From an uncultured Acidipila sp. (GTDB lineage Bacteria; Acidobacteriota; Terriglobia; Terriglobales; Acidobacteriaceae), in assembly GCA_937859835.1 (NCBI GenBank), contig CALMAN010000110.1, positions 36,899 to 81,582 of the forward strand: 44,684 bases of DNA. The letters run 5' to 3'. Under the pieces are notes generated by a model that saw nothing but the letters and a program-made list of their open reading frames with translations, was not told where the DNA came from and did not search any database. A program made the position numbers and the translations under genes. This document shows positions 8,033-18,900 of this stretch, in pieces (within the stretch, counting starts at the first letter, position 1; every line of letters begins with the position of its first letter).

Positions 8033-9643
8033 CTAGGTCGAGGCCGGCGCTTCCACGGGTGTCGCCGCCGGGATGCTTTGCAGCGCGTACTGCCCGGCCA
8101 GCACGCTGAAGATTCTCGTTTGTTCCTCGATCCACGGCTCGTCCTTCCCCAGTTCCGCGGCCAGCAAAGACGCCACCACCGGCGCCATCGCGACCGCGGC
8201 GTGCGCATGGAGAAACAGCGCGCGCGTCCGGCGCGCCAGCACGTCTTCCACGGTCCGGGCCATCTCTTCGCGCGCCGCCCATACCACCTCGGCTGCGATG
8301 TAGGGTAGGTCTGGATGCAGCCGTTGCGCAAGTTCGGGCGATTGGTCCGCGAGCGCACGCACCCCTTCGGCATCGGCGCCGTACACGAACAGAGAGCCCA
8401 GCTGCCCGGCGTTTTCGCTGTAGCCGTGGATGCGCAGCTCTTCGGTCACACAGCGGCTGTCTGGCAGTTTGCCGAGCAGGATGGCATGGTTTACCGCGTC
8501 CTCGGCCATGTGACGGTAGGTGGTCCACTTGCCGCCCACAATGGTAAGCAGGCCGGAAGGGTCGATGTGGATGGTGTGATCGCGCGACAGGGCTGAGGTT
8601 TTGCTTGCATCCGAGCCGGCTGCCTTGACCAGGGGACGAATGCCCACGTAGACGCTGAGCACGTCGTCGCGCCCTGGCTTGTGGCTCAGGTACTCGCCCG
8701 CGGTTTCGAGCACGAACTCGATCTCCTTTTCCAGCGGCAGCGGCTCATAGGAGGGCGCGTCGATGGGGGTGTCGGTGGTGCCGACCACGGTGTGGCCGTG
8801 CCAGGGAATGGCAAACAGAACGCGTCCATCGCTGGTGTGGGGCACCATGATGGCCGCCTCGCCCCGTAAAAACGAGCGGTCCAGCACCAGGTGGATGCCC
8901 TGGCTTGGGGCGACCATGCCCTGGGCCGTGGCGTCTGCCATGCGCCGCACTTCATCGGTAAAGATGCCGGTTGCATTGACCACCACGCGCGCCCGCAGCT
9001 CGAAGCGTTCGCCGGTTTCGCTGTCGCACGCAAGCACGCCGTCTACAAAGCCGTCGGCACCCTTGCGCAGCGCGAGCACGGGAGTGTAGTTCAACACCAC
9101 CGCCCCATGATCCGCGCCGGTTTCTATCAGCTGGATGAGCAGGCGGGCATCGTCAAACTGCCCGTCGTGGTACACGACGCCGCCGCGCAGGCCGTCCTGC
9201 CGCAGAGTCGGTATGCGCTCCAGTGTCTGCTCGCGCGACAGGATGCTGGAACGGCCAAAGCCGTACTTGCCCGCGAGCAGGTCGTATACCTTCATGCCGA
9301 TGCCGTAGAAGGGCGCTTCCCACCAGGAGTAGTTCGGCACCACGAACTCGACGTCGTGCACCAGGTGCGGGGCGTTCCGGCGGAGGATGCCGCGTTCCTT
9401 GAGCGCTTCCATGACCAGCGAAATATTGCCCTGCTCCAGGTAGCGCACGCCGCCGTGGACCAGCTTGGTGGAGCGGCTGGAGGTACCCTTGGCAAAGTCT
9501 TCGCGCTCCAGCAGCAACACGGCAAGCCCGCGGGTTGCCGCATCGACTGCGACCCCGGCGCCGGTCGCGCCCCCGCCGACGACGATCAGGTCCCAGGGTT
9601 CACTGCGTTCCCGCACGCGGGCCAGCATTGTTTCACGCTTCAT
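8033..9643 (-). CDS. glpD: glycerol-3-phosphate dehydrogenase (FAD)
   Basis: [56 protein letters not shown]: canonical GlpD N-terminus. Confidence 0.97.
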   Translation of the reverse strand: MKRETMLARVRERSEPWDLIVVGGGATGAGVAVDAATRGLAVLLLEREDFAKGTSSRSTKLVHGGVRYLEQGNISLVMEALKERGILRRNAPHLVHDVEFVVPNYSWWEAPFYGIGMKVYDLLAGKYGFGRSSILSREQTLERIPTLRQDGLRGGVVYHDGQFDDARLLIQLIETGADHGAVVLNYTPVLALRKGADGFVDGVLACDSETGERFELRARVVVNATGIFTDEVRRMADATAQGMVAPSQGIHLVLDRSFLRGEAAIMVPHTSDGRVLFAIPWHGHTVVGTTDTPIDAPSYEPLPLEKEIEFVLETAGEYLSHKPGRDDVLSVYVGIRPLVKAAGSDASKTSALSRDHTIHIDPSGLLTIVGGKWTTYRHMAEDAVNHAILLGKLPDSRCVTEELRIHGYSENAGQLGSLFVYGADAEGVRALADQSPELAQRLHPDLPYIAAEVVWAAREEMARTVEDVLARRTRALFLHAHAAVAMAPVVASLLAAELGKDEPWIEEQTRIFSVLAGQYALQSIPAATPVEAPAST

Positions 9644-11160
9644 GGCTTCTCCTCACCTGCATGGACCGGCCGGCTCCATCCGCCTGCGCGTCGCACCGCG
9701 TCGCGCCACTTCGCCTGGCGCGCCTGCATCTGCTTCGGGTCGGCTCCCGGCTTGAACCGGGTATCCGGCGCCCGCAGGCTGCGGATCTCGTCGGTGCTGC
9801 CCCAAAAACCCACCGCCAGCCCGGCCAGGTAGGCTGCACCCAGTGCTGTTGTTTCCAGCACGGCCGGCCGCCGCACCGGAAGCTGGAGCAGGTCGGCCTG
9901 AAACTGCATCAGGAGGTCGTTTGCGGCCGCCCCGCCGTCGACGCGCAACTCCCGCAAGGGCTGCCGGCTTTCGCTGTTCATCGCTTCGAGCACGTCGGCA
10001 ACCTGGAAGGCGATGCTTTCCAGGGCTGCGCGCGCGATGTGGCCAATCTCCGTGCTGCGCTCGATGCCGATGATCATGCCGCTTGCGTACGGGTCCCAGT
10101 GCGGCGCGCCCAGGCCGGTAAAGGCCGGCACAAACACGACGCCCGCGGCCGAGCTGACTTCGGCGGCGATCGATTCCACGTCGGGCGAGCGCGAAAAGAA
10201 GCGCATGTTGTCCCGCAGCCACTGCACCACCGCGCCGCCCGCGAAGATGCTGCCTTCGAACGCATATTCGAGCCGCCGGCGCGGGCTGGCAGCCAGCGTT
10301 GTGATCAGGCGCTGCCCGGAAAGCATAAAGCGCTCCCCGATATGTTCGAGCAGAAAGCAGCCGGTGCCGTAGGTGTTTTTGGCGTCGCCGGCATCGATGC
10401 AGAGCTGCCCAAACAACGCCGCCTGCTGGTCGCCCGCCATGCCCGCGATCTCGATCTCGCCCAGGCCGAGCGTGGTGGTCACCCTGCCGACCGGCTCACT
10501 CGACCACACCACCTCGGGCAGCATGCTTTCCGGAATGCCGAAGAGCCGTAGCAGCTCGGCATCCCAGCGATCCTCGACGATGTTGTAAAGCAGAGTACGG
10601 CTCGCGTTGGTGCGATCGGTACGATGACGGCCGCCGCTGGTCAGGTTCCACACCAGCCAGCTGTCGACCGTGCCGAAGGCGAGCTTGCCCGCCTCCGCCG
10701 CTGCGCGCGCGCCGGGAACATTGTCAAGGATCCACCGAATTTTGGTAGCCGAAAAGTACGGGTCGAGGAGCAGGCCGGTTCTGGCGCGAATCGTAGGTTC
10801 GGCACCTTCTTCGGCCAGCTGCCTGCACAGCGGCGCACCCCGGCGATCCTGCCAGACGATGGCGTTGTACACGGGCTTGCCGGTTTCGCGATCCCAGACC
10901 ACCGTGGTTTCGCGCTGGTTGGTGATGCCCAGGGCGGCGACGTCCCGCGGCCGTATGGCGGCTTTCGCGAGCACTTCAACGGCCGCCGTTAGCTGCGAGG
11001 TCAGGATGTCGTAGGGGTCATGCTCGACCCAGCCGGTTTCCCCGGCTGGGTACAACTGCCTGAACTCATGCTGCGCGGTACCGGCGATGCGGCCGTCATG
11101 GCCGAACAGGATGGCGCGGGAGCTGGTGGTGCCTTGGTCGAGCGCTAGCACATAGGGCAT
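9640..11160 (-). CDS. glpK: glycerol kinase
   Basis: [20 protein letters not shown]..., [52 protein letters not shown]. Stop overlaps glpD start (ATGA at 9640-9643). Confidence 0.98.
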   Translation of the reverse strand: MPYVLALDQGTTSSRAILFGHDGRIAGTAQHEFRQLYPAGETGWVEHDPYDILTSQLTAAVEVLAKAAIRPRDVAALGITNQRETTVVWDRETGKPVYNAIVWQDRRGAPLCRQLAEEGAEPTIRARTGLLLDPYFSATKIRWILDNVPGARAAAEAGKLAFGTVDSWLVWNLTSGGRHRTDRTNASRTLLYNIVEDRWDAELLRLFGIPESMLPEVVWSSEPVGRVTTTLGLGEIEIAGMAGDQQAALFGQLCIDAGDAKNTYGTGCFLLEHIGERFMLSGQRLITTLAASPRRRLEYAFEGSIFAGGAVVQWLRDNMRFFSRSPDVESIAAEVSSAAGVVFVPAFTGLGAPHWDPYASGMIIGIERSTEIGHIARAALESIAFQVADVLEAMNSESRQPLRELRVDGGAAANDLLMQFQADLLQLPVRRPAVLETTALGAAYLAGLAVGFWGSTDEIRSLRAPDTRFKPGADPKQMQARQAKWRDAVRRAGGWSRPVHAGEEKP

Positions 11161-11199
11161 ATCGTTCCGGTGGGGAGATCCATGCTGCAGACCTCCGCC

Positions 11200-11874
11200 T
11201 TAATCGTTGCCGCGATTGCCGAAGATGTTCAGGGCCGCCAGAAAGAGGTTGAGTCCATCCAGAAAGATCGACAGTGCCAGCTCGACGGCAGTGGCGCCGC
11301 CGCCCCCCGCCCGCACCCGCGCGAAATCACCGACGGTCAACACGGAAAAGACCGCAAGCACCAGCCAATCGACCGTAGTGGGACGCACGAAGTGGAAGAA
11401 CAGAGTTGCCAGCATAAGAACGATCAAGCCGATGAGCAAAAAGCTGCCGATCGCCTGGACCTTGCGGTAGTCAACTGAAGTGGCGTAAGCAACGGTGCCG
11501 AGCATGGCCATGCCGATGGCCGTTGTGAGCGCCGCGCTTTCGACCAGCTGCGAGCCATTGTGGTGCAGGTAGCGGGCGATCGTCGGGCCCAAGCCGACGC
11601 CCTCGAAAAATGCAAAGGCGTAGAGCAGCGTGACCTGGCGCGCCGGGTTGGCACGAACGGCACGGATCGCAAACAGTGTGCCGAAGTTTAGGAGCATGAC
11701 GAGCAGCGCAATGCCGGGCGGGATAGCAAGCGAGGCGTAGCTGCCGGCTGCAGTCAGCAGGAAGGCGACGCTCACCAGGCCCAGTACCTTGCCCAGCAGG
11801 GAGGACGTTGCTTCTGTCCGGCCGCCGTTTAGGACGCCGTACTGGCCGAAAGAGGTGTTGTTGAATTGAGCCAT
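11200..11874 (-). CDS. Bax inhibitor-1 / YccA family membrane protein
   Basis: Seven hydrophobic segments with FFEGVGLGPTIARY and C-terminal ALSIFLDGLNLFLAALNIFG typical of BI-1/YccA. Confidence 0.92.
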   Translation of the reverse strand: MAQFNNTSFGQYGVLNGGRTEATSSLLGKVLGLVSVAFLLTAAGSYASLAIPPGIALLVMLLNFGTLFAIRAVRANPARQVTLLYAFAFFEGVGLGPTIARYLHHNGSQLVESAALTTAIGMAMLGTVAYATSVDYRKVQAIGSFLLIGLIVLMLATLFFHFVRPTTVDWLVLAVFSVLTVGDFARVRAGGGGATAVELALSIFLDGLNLFLAALNIFGNRGND

Positions 11875-12399
11875 ACTTTCTCTATTCTACGGGCAGGGAG
11901 CGGGGCAGGGAACGTCGAGGTCGCAGCCAGTTGGTCCCTGCGCCGGCGAGTGCATGGTGCTGGCCCGCACCGGCGGGGGCGCCCAGGCTGGTTCCCTGCT
12001 GCCGCGTTTCGTGGTGAAGAAGTTGGGACGGGGTTGCGCCTCGCGCGGGGAACTCACGCGGGATAAGCGACGGATCGCCGAGGCCCCTCGTACCGGAGCC
12101 GCCGGGTGGCCTGCTCTGCATCGCGGGTCCGGAGCCACGGCGGCAGGGTGCCTACGAAGTATCTCGTTCGGTATACACAAATGTGTTGCAATCCCGATGG
12201 TCCTGCGATAGCGTCTGCCACATACCGGAACACAAACAACCTGGTTGTCATGAGGGATGAGTGCGGCGACAGCACTCCGGACCATTGCCGAGTCCACCTC
12301 ACGCGTGTTGCTTCCTTTCTGCCGCTTCTTCTGTTGCACTGCACTTCCGACATCGCCGTGCCGGCGCTCCTCCATGCACGGCACATCAGGAGCTCCTGT

Positions 12400-15300
12400 A
12401 TGTTCTGCAGCCCCAAGCGACTCACGAGCTTGTCCGCCCTCTCCCTCCTTCTCGCCTTCGGCATTGCGGTTGGCACGGCCCAGAACTTCCGCGGAGGCAT
12501 CAACGGCACGGTCACTGACGTTTCCGGAGCTGTGGTGGCGGGAGCGCAGGGGACGGCGACCGACAACGCGACCAGCAGCACGCATAGCACGGTGTCCTCG
12601 AACGCGGGAGATTTTTCCTTCCCCGATCTGCCGCTTGGGCAGTACACCATCAGCGTTGTCGCGACGGGGTTTGCTCCGGAGAAGATAGAGCAGGTCCCGG
12701 TGTCGGCGGGCAGCGTGTATACGGCCCCTGTGCACCTGGGCGTTGCCGGCTCGTCCGTCAACATTGACGTTTCAGCGTCAGCGCTCACGTTGGACACGAC
12801 GACTTCCACGCAGACCACTGTTCTCGGCAGCAAGGCCGTTGAAGATGTTCCGCTCAATGGGCGCGACTTTACGCAACTAATCGCCCTGACTCCCGGCTTT
12901 GCTGGATACTCGGCGGGCGGGACCGGTTCGCTCGACGGCACCCGCTATGACCAGATCAACTGGCAGATCGACGGCATTGACAACAACGATCTGTGGGCAA
13001 ATGTACCGGCGGTGAACCAGGGAGGCGTGAATGGCATCGCCGGCGTGGTTTTACCCATCGATGCCGTCGAGCAGTTCTCGGTGCAAACCGAGTCCGCGCC
13101 GGAAGCGGGCCGCAACCCGGGAGGTACGGTTAACCTGGCGCTGCGAGCCGGCACCAATCAGTTACATGGAACTGCGTATTACTTCAACCGCAACGAAGCC
13201 TATGCGAAAGCTACTCCCTTTCTGGCCTATGGCGAACCCAAGCAAAGAAACCGTAACTACAATGCGGGCTTCTCGCTTGGCGGCCCGGTGCTGCGAGACA
13301 GGTTTTTCTACTTCATCACCTTTGAAACGCAGAACTTCACGATAGGGCAGCCAGGCGAGGCCACCGAGCCTTCTGCTGCCTACCAGGCGCTCTCGAAGCA
13401 GCTGCTTACCCAGTACAACATCCCCGTGAACCCGGTATCGCAGAATCTGCTGAATACCTTGTGGCCCAGCTACTCACTCAACGGGCCTGCGACCGGGGAA
13501 AACTACAACAGCCCCGATCCGCAGTTCGGGCACAGTTACAACGGGCTCATCAAGCTTGATTACGCGATCAACGCAAAGAACAACCTGTCGGCCCACTGGT
13601 TTGCTGGCCAAGGCCCACAAACCGCGCCCGAGGGCTCCGAGCTGATCTACTACTACGAAGTAGCGCCCGTCCACGTGCAGAATTATGCAATCGTGCTCAA
13701 TTCGACGTTCTCGAACACTGTCGCGAACCAATTGCTGCTGGGCGTGAACTCGTTCAGGCAGCTGTTTAACGATAACGACAGGAACTTCAACCTGGCGGGC
13801 ACCGGCCTGCTTACTGGCAGCAGTTACCCCACGGTTGCGCCTCACCTGCGCATCGCAGGCTTTGATGCCGTTGGGATTGTCGCTCCTTCGGGCCGGAACG
13901 ACATCACGGGTCACCTTACTGACGACCTGTCCTGGTCCCGCGGAAAGCACGAGTTCCGTTTCGGCGGCGAGTACCGGCGGGCGCAGATCGACGCCTTCAA
14001 CACCGGGAACTCGACTGGCCTCTTCAACTTCACGGGGACCCAGGGTCCATGGTCCGGCGCCCCTGTCGCCGACAACAACATCCTTTCCCTGGCTGACTTC
14101 CTGGCCGGATACGTCGATACCTCGACGCTTGCCACTGGGAATCCGGATCGGTTGGTGTATCTCGACACGTTTGACTTATTTGCACAGGACGCATGGAAGT
14201 TGTCGCCGCAACTTACCTTGAACTATGGAGTCCGCTACGACTATGAGGGCTCCCCGCACGACGGTCTCAAGGACTTGTCCGTCTTTCTGCCGTCGCAAGG
14301 CATCGAGTTTCTTGGGCAAGGTCTTGGGTCTATCTACCCTTCTGACTGGAAGAATGTAAGCCCTCGTGTCGGGTTTGCGTACCAGCCAGCGGCAAACGGC
14401 AGCCTCGTGGTACGAGGAGGAGCCGGCGTTTACTTCGATCAGCCGGTAACCAGCGCGTTCCTGAACAACCGGACCAGCAACAGCTCCCCCATAGGGATCC
14501 AGGCGAATCCGGCCGGGCCAAATCCCTACTTCACGGTGAGTAAGTCGTCTTACACGATCCAGGCAGGGCAGCAGATTTTTCCAACCTCCGGAGCCGCCAG
14601 CTGCGTCGTTACGCCCACTGACGTAAGTCCCTGCGGCGCCTACTCTGTCAGTCCGAACTTTCGGACGCCGTATGTGGTGAGCTACAACCTGAACGTACAG
14701 CAAAGTCTTGGATCAAAGGTCATTGCGCAGGCGGGGTACGTGGGCAACGAATCCCGAAAGCTGCTGGGAACCATCGACATCAACCAGGCGGCGCTGCAGC
14801 CTACCGGTTCGCCCAGCAGTACGGCCGAGGCGTATGCGCAGCAGGCAAGCCGGCCGTACTTTAACCAGTTCCCGCAGTACGGCAACATCAATCAGCTGGG
14901 TACCATCGCGACCGGCAACTATAACTCCTTCCAGGCAACACTGCGCTTCGCAAACTACCACGGGTTTACCTCGCAGGCCAATTACACCTGGAGTCATAGC
15001 CTGGATGAGGTGTCCCAGTCCCGTATTCTTCTTCCCCAGGACAGCACCAACTTCAAGGGGGATTACGGCAACAGCGCACTGGACACTCGCAACACTTTTA
15101 CTACCTACATCACCTATGCGGTTCCAGCAGCGGCCCACGGGCCCAAGCGCCTTGTCAATGGCTGGGAGGTAAACAGCCTGATCAACCTCCATGGCGGCCA
15201 ACCGTTTACCGTCTTCAACTCTTCTGACACGAGCGGCACCGACGAAAACGCGCAGCGGGTCAACCTGGTCGGCAATCCTTATGCCGGGGTCAGCCACACC

Positions 15301-15657
15301 TTTTCCCGCGCAACCGCAATGAGCGGAGCAACAGAACAGTGGGTGAACCCGGCTGCTTTCGCCTCACCGCCGGACGGGACCTTCGGGACGATGCGCCGCA
15401 ATCAACTCTTCGGCCCTGGATTTAGCGACGTCGACTTGTCTGTGTTTAAGACGACCGCGGTTACAGAGCGGGTAAACCTGCAGCTTCGGGTCGAGATGTT
15501 CAATGTGTTCAACCGCATCAACTTCGCTGCACCAAACAGTACTCTCGGCGCCGGCTTCGGTTCCCTGTATGACACGATCGGCGATTCGTACGGGGCCCCG
15601 GGAATCGGTCCAGGGGAGCCCTTCAATATGGAGCTTGCAGGCAAGATCATCTTCTAA
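12400..15657 (+). CDS. TonB-dependent receptor, Oar-like, with N-terminal carboxypeptidase-regulatory domain
   Basis: FRGGINGTVTDVSGAVVAGAQGTATDNATS... DVPLNGRDFTQLIALTPGF ... C-terminal FNVFNRINFAAPNS. ATG at 12400 preceded by AGGAG; track start 12106 is upstream extension. Confidence 0.93.
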   Translation: MFCSPKRLTSLSALSLLLAFGIAVGTAQNFRGGINGTVTDVSGAVVAGAQGTATDNATSSTHSTVSSNAGDFSFPDLPLGQYTISVVATGFAPEKIEQVPVSAGSVYTAPVHLGVAGSSVNIDVSASALTLDTTTSTQTTVLGSKAVEDVPLNGRDFTQLIALTPGFAGYSAGGTGSLDGTRYDQINWQIDGIDNNDLWANVPAVNQGGVNGIAGVVLPIDAVEQFSVQTESAPEAGRNPGGTVNLALRAGTNQLHGTAYYFNRNEAYAKATPFLAYGEPKQRNRNYNAGFSLGGPVLRDRFFYFITFETQNFTIGQPGEATEPSAAYQALSKQLLTQYNIPVNPVSQNLLNTLWPSYSLNGPATGENYNSPDPQFGHSYNGLIKLDYAINAKNNLSAHWFAGQGPQTAPEGSELIYYYEVAPVHVQNYAIVLNSTFSNTVANQLLLGVNSFRQLFNDNDRNFNLAGTGLLTGSSYPTVAPHLRIAGFDAVGIVAPSGRNDITGHLTDDLSWSRGKHEFRFGGEYRRAQIDAFNTGNSTGLFNFTGTQGPWSGAPVADNNILSLADFLAGYVDTSTLATGNPDRLVYLDTFDLFAQDAWKLSPQLTLNYGVRYDYEGSPHDGLKDLSVFLPSQGIEFLGQGLGSIYPSDWKNVSPRVGFAYQPAANGSLVVRGGAGVYFDQPVTSAFLNNRTSNSSPIGIQANPAGPNPYFTVSKSSYTIQAGQQIFPTSGAASCVVTPTDVSPCGAYSVSPNFRTPYVVSYNLNVQQSLGSKVIAQAGYVGNESRKLLGTIDINQAALQPTGSPSSTAEAYAQQASRPYFNQFPQYGNINQLGTIATGNYNSFQATLRFANYHGFTSQANYTWSHSLDEVSQSRILLPQDSTNFKGDYGNSALDTRNTFTTYITYAVPAAAHGPKRLVNGWEVNSLINLHGGQPFTVFNSSDTSGTDENAQRVNLVGNPYAGVSHTFSRATAMSGATEQWVNPAAFASPPDGTFGTMRRNQLFGPGFSDVDLSVFKTTAVTERVNLQLRVEMFNVFNRINFAAPNSTLGAGFGSLYDTIGDSYGAPGIGPGEPFNMELAGKIIF

Positions 15658-15674
15658 AGAGTGGGGAAAACGCA

Positions 15675-16589
15675 ATGCAAACAACGAGAGGCCGCAGGAG
15701 ACAAAGGGTCTGGGATGTGGTTCTCCTCGGCACTGCGTTCTTAGTGCTTGGGCAAAGTTCTTTCCGCGCGCAAGAGCGGCTCAGTGCAGGCCACGGTGCG
15801 CTGGAAGCAACGTCGGCACTCGGCCGTCCGCTCTATGCGCTTCCTGACGACGCAACCATCTTTGCTGCGAAGAAGGCGCTGGCGGCGGACGCAACGAACG
15901 TCGCACTCGTGCTCAAGCTGTCTCAGGCCGAAGCCGGCCGGCGTCAGTACAGGGAAGCCGTCGCCCTCTGCACCAAGGCGATACAGCATGCCCCGGCAAG
16001 CGCTGATCTGTACATAGAACGCGGTCACCGGGAGCTTGGATTGCGCGAGTTCAAGCTTGCAATGGCCGATCTACGAAAGGCGACAGAGCTCGATCCGGCA
16101 AAGCTCGATGCGCATTACCACCTGGGGTTATCTCATTACTTCCTGGGCGAGTTCCCGGAAGCTGCTGCTTCCTTTAACAAGGCTCGCGCGTTGGCAAAGA
16201 GTGACGACAGTCTGATCGACTGCTCAAACTGGCTGTATGTATCTCTGCGTCGTGCCGGAAAACAAGATGAAGCAGCGGCGGTGCTGGCGCGCATCACGCC
16301 ACAGGTCCACAACACCGAGCCCCATCTGCTGTTCTACCTGCGCTTGCTCCGCTTCTACCAGGGACAGATCACCCAGCAGGCAGTGCTGCCTCCACGCCCT
16401 ACCAAGCCGGACGACGTGGAAAGTGAGTTATCGTTCAACACGGTCAGCTATGGTGTAGGAAACTGGGACCTGTACAACCATCACGTGCCGCCCGCCCGTA
16501 CCTTGTTCGAGAGCGTAGTCCAAGGCCAGGCATGGAACTCCTGGGGCTTTATCGGCTCAGAAACCGAATTGGCGCGCATGAAGAGATAG
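15675..16589 (+). CDS. TPR-repeat protein, probably exported
   Basis: N-terminal hydrophobic segment (VVLLGTAFLVLGQSSFRAQ), repeats such as YREAVALCTKAIQHAPASADLYIERGHRELGLREFKLAMADLRKATELDPAKLDAHYHLGLSHYFLGEFPEAAASF; 17 nt after the TonB receptor. Confidence 0.85.
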   Translation: MQTTRGRRRQRVWDVVLLGTAFLVLGQSSFRAQERLSAGHGALEATSALGRPLYALPDDATIFAAKKALAADATNVALVLKLSQAEAGRRQYREAVALCTKAIQHAPASADLYIERGHRELGLREFKLAMADLRKATELDPAKLDAHYHLGLSHYFLGEFPEAAASFNKARALAKSDDSLIDCSNWLYVSLRRAGKQDEAAAVLARITPQVHNTEPHLLFYLRLLRFYQGQITQQAVLPPRPTKPDDVESELSFNTVSYGVGNWDLYNHHVPPARTLFESVVQGQAWNSWGFIGSETELARMKR

Positions 16590-16622
16590 GTATTCAGCGG
16601 GCTGTCCGACACAGAGTGCGAG

Positions 16623-18758
16623 TCAACGAAAGGTGATAACTCCTGCTTCCTGACAGGCCTTCAGGTAATCCGACACAGCAGCGAGCGGGATGGGGCCGAA
16701 CTCGGCGGCGACAGCATCGCGTATCTGTCCCAGACTTCGCTGGCCGTTCACGAAGTTCACGATCTCGTACGCGTACAGTGCTCCCTTATCTTGAACGCGG
16801 ACCAGCCGGCTTGACCTTCCGCCCAGCAGCGTGATGTTTCGCATGCGTTCCGGCCCGAGCCGGTCAAGCAGCACATCGTCGTTCTGGTAGGTAAGTGGGC
16901 CAAAGGCGCCAACGCGGGCCGGAACCAAGGCGGCGTCGCTCTCGGCCCGCCATGGTGCAAGCGGCACGGCCCCTGTTGCGCCGCGCGCGGCGGCTAAGGT
17001 AGCCAGCATGCCTTCCAGCGTTTCCGCCTGCGCCTGTAGCGCGCGATGGAACGAAGCCAACCCGGAAGGCCGGCTTTGCGTGTAGGTGGCGAAGGCTTCT
17101 AACTCGGCCTGCTCTCGAGCCAGCGCGTGCACCATGACATTGCGCGCCTCGTACCAGGCATCGCCGGCTTGCAGGCTGCGATCGTCGGCCAGCTTCTGTG
17201 CGCGTTCAAAGCCTGCTGCAAGCCGCGCTTCGGATCGTGCCGCAAAGAACGATAACAGCGGCTCGGCTCGCTGCTGGCCAAGCGAAGCATAGGTGTAGCC
17301 CGCCGCAGCACCCAGCAGCACTGCCCGGCGCAGCTTGGTCGGGTCAATCTGCTCGAGCGTGTCATGGTCGGTGTGGATATAGATATCTGGCCAGTCGCGC
17401 AGGTAGAGCGAGGGTACGGCGATCGTTGAAGAATCGTAATCGTCATGATCGCTGCCTTCCGCATAGGAGGTTTCATCGACCAGGAACTCGTTGCGCGTTC
17501 CGCTGCCGCCGTTACGGGTCTCGAGAACCGCGGCGTCTGCCCCGCTGCCGTCCTCGGCATACGTGGCTGCTGCGGCGCGAATGGTTTCGGCGAAAAGATC
17601 GCCAACATCTGTCACAAAAGTCGGAAGCGACCAAGGTGTTTCTGTGACGTGGAGTATGGACTTATCCTTGAACGGATCGCCGCCGACCATGTCCATGTGC
17701 ACGTCCGCACGCAGCTCCTGGCGGATGTCGGGATGTTGACTGAGGAAGGCCATCGTACCTTCGACTTCCGGACCCCAGATGAAGCGGATGGTGCGAGCGG
17801 GCCTTGCCAGCTTGCCGCTGTGGATAAGCGTGCTGAGCACGCGCGCAGATTCAAGCGTGGACACGCAGCCGCTCGCGTTGTCATTTGCGCCCGGCCGCTG
17901 GTGGTCAAGGTGGCAGCTGTAGACGACTTCGCCGGCGTGCGGATCGGTTCCGGGAATCGTGCCTGTAATCACAGTCCAGTGGCCTGGCTGCATGCTCGCC
18001 TTTACGTGCGCTTTCAGCAGAACTGTGTGCCCGGCCGCTAGTTGCGCACGCAGGGCCGTCGCGGTACCACGCGACACCATAAAAGCGAAGCCGGTTGTCA
18101 GCCTGGGATCGAGATGACCCCAGCGTACGATGGTCGTGTCAAGCCCCGACCAGGCCGTTGTCTGGTTCGGCATGGCACTTACAACGCCAGAAGCACCATG
18201 CTCGACCACGGCAAGGCGCTGCACCGTCGAGAGCACGCCATCAGCGAGTACGATCTTGCCGCGCACATCCTTACCAAGATAATCCGTTTGTTCCGTTCCC
18301 GCTCCTACATCGACAAGCGGCGCACGCACGTCGGCGCTGTGACTATAGTCGGCAAGCCGTATCGGGTTTGTCGCCCAGTCGCCGAGCGGCATAGCGTCTG
18401 GCGCTAATTCCCAAAGACTTGCTTCCTCCACCTGCCATGCCAGGTGCGAGAGCATGAGGCCGTAACGCACCTTGCCGTCGATCGCATACTGTTCTGCGTG
18501 CGCGTCTTCGAGGCCATACGCACGCGCACGCCCCAGGACGAACTCTGCCGCCTGATCAAACTCCGGCATCGAGGGCACGCGATGAAGCGTTGCGAGCACG
18601 CGCAGGTTCTCGTATGCCGCAGCGCCACTGGCTTCATCGCGCAGGGCTTGCCACTGCGGTTGCGTGAGGAAGGGTTCCTGCGCGCGAGCGATGCAGCAGG
18701 GCAGGACAACCATCAAGCCCGCGAGAAAGGAAAGAAACGCATGCATCGTCGATACCAT
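16623..18758 (-). CDS. M28-like metallopeptidase with PA domain and a C-terminal wHTH/PqqD-like segment
   Basis: VVYSCHLDHQRPGANDNASGCVSTLESARVL, IRFIWGPEVEGTMAFL, VHMDMVGGD, SDHDDYDS. Signal peptide MHAFLSFLAGLMVVLPCCIARAQ; start at 18758 or 18746 rather than track start 18977. Confidence 0.87.
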   Translation of the reverse strand: MVSTMHAFLSFLAGLMVVLPCCIARAQEPFLTQPQWQALRDEASGAAAYENLRVLATLHRVPSMPEFDQAAEFVLGRARAYGLEDAHAEQYAIDGKVRYGLMLSHLAWQVEEASLWELAPDAMPLGDWATNPIRLADYSHSADVRAPLVDVGAGTEQTDYLGKDVRGKIVLADGVLSTVQRLAVVEHGASGVVSAMPNQTTAWSGLDTTIVRWGHLDPRLTTGFAFMVSRGTATALRAQLAAGHTVLLKAHVKASMQPGHWTVITGTIPGTDPHAGEVVYSCHLDHQRPGANDNASGCVSTLESARVLSTLIHSGKLARPARTIRFIWGPEVEGTMAFLSQHPDIRQELRADVHMDMVGGDPFKDKSILHVTETPWSLPTFVTDVGDLFAETIRAAAATYAEDGSGADAAVLETRNGGSGTRNEFLVDETSYAEGSDHDDYDSSTIAVPSLYLRDWPDIYIHTDHDTLEQIDPTKLRRAVLLGAAAGYTYASLGQQRAEPLLSFFAARSEARLAAGFERAQKLADDRSLQAGDAWYEARNVMVHALAREQAELEAFATYTQSRPSGLASFHRALQAQAETLEGMLATLAAARGATGAVPLAPWRAESDAALVPARVGAFGPLTYQNDDVLLDRLGPERMRNITLLGGRSSRLVRVQDKGALYAYEIVNFVNGQRSLGQIRDAVAAEFGPIPLAAVSDYLKACQEAGVITFR

Positions 18759-18900
18759 CCTGGATCTGCTGGGACTGTTCGTAACTTTCGGCGCCGTACC
18801 ATGTGGAGCGACTTGTTTACCGGCCCCGCACGGAGCCGTACAGGCGAGCATGGCACAAGGGGCGCTCAAGTACTCACTGGGCAGCGCGTCATGCACCTGT

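Noticed and set aside
8891-10551. Overlapping plus-strand ORFs (313 aa and 338 aa) opposite glpD/glpK
   Set aside because: Antisense frames in high-GC DNA; glpD and glpK are certain.
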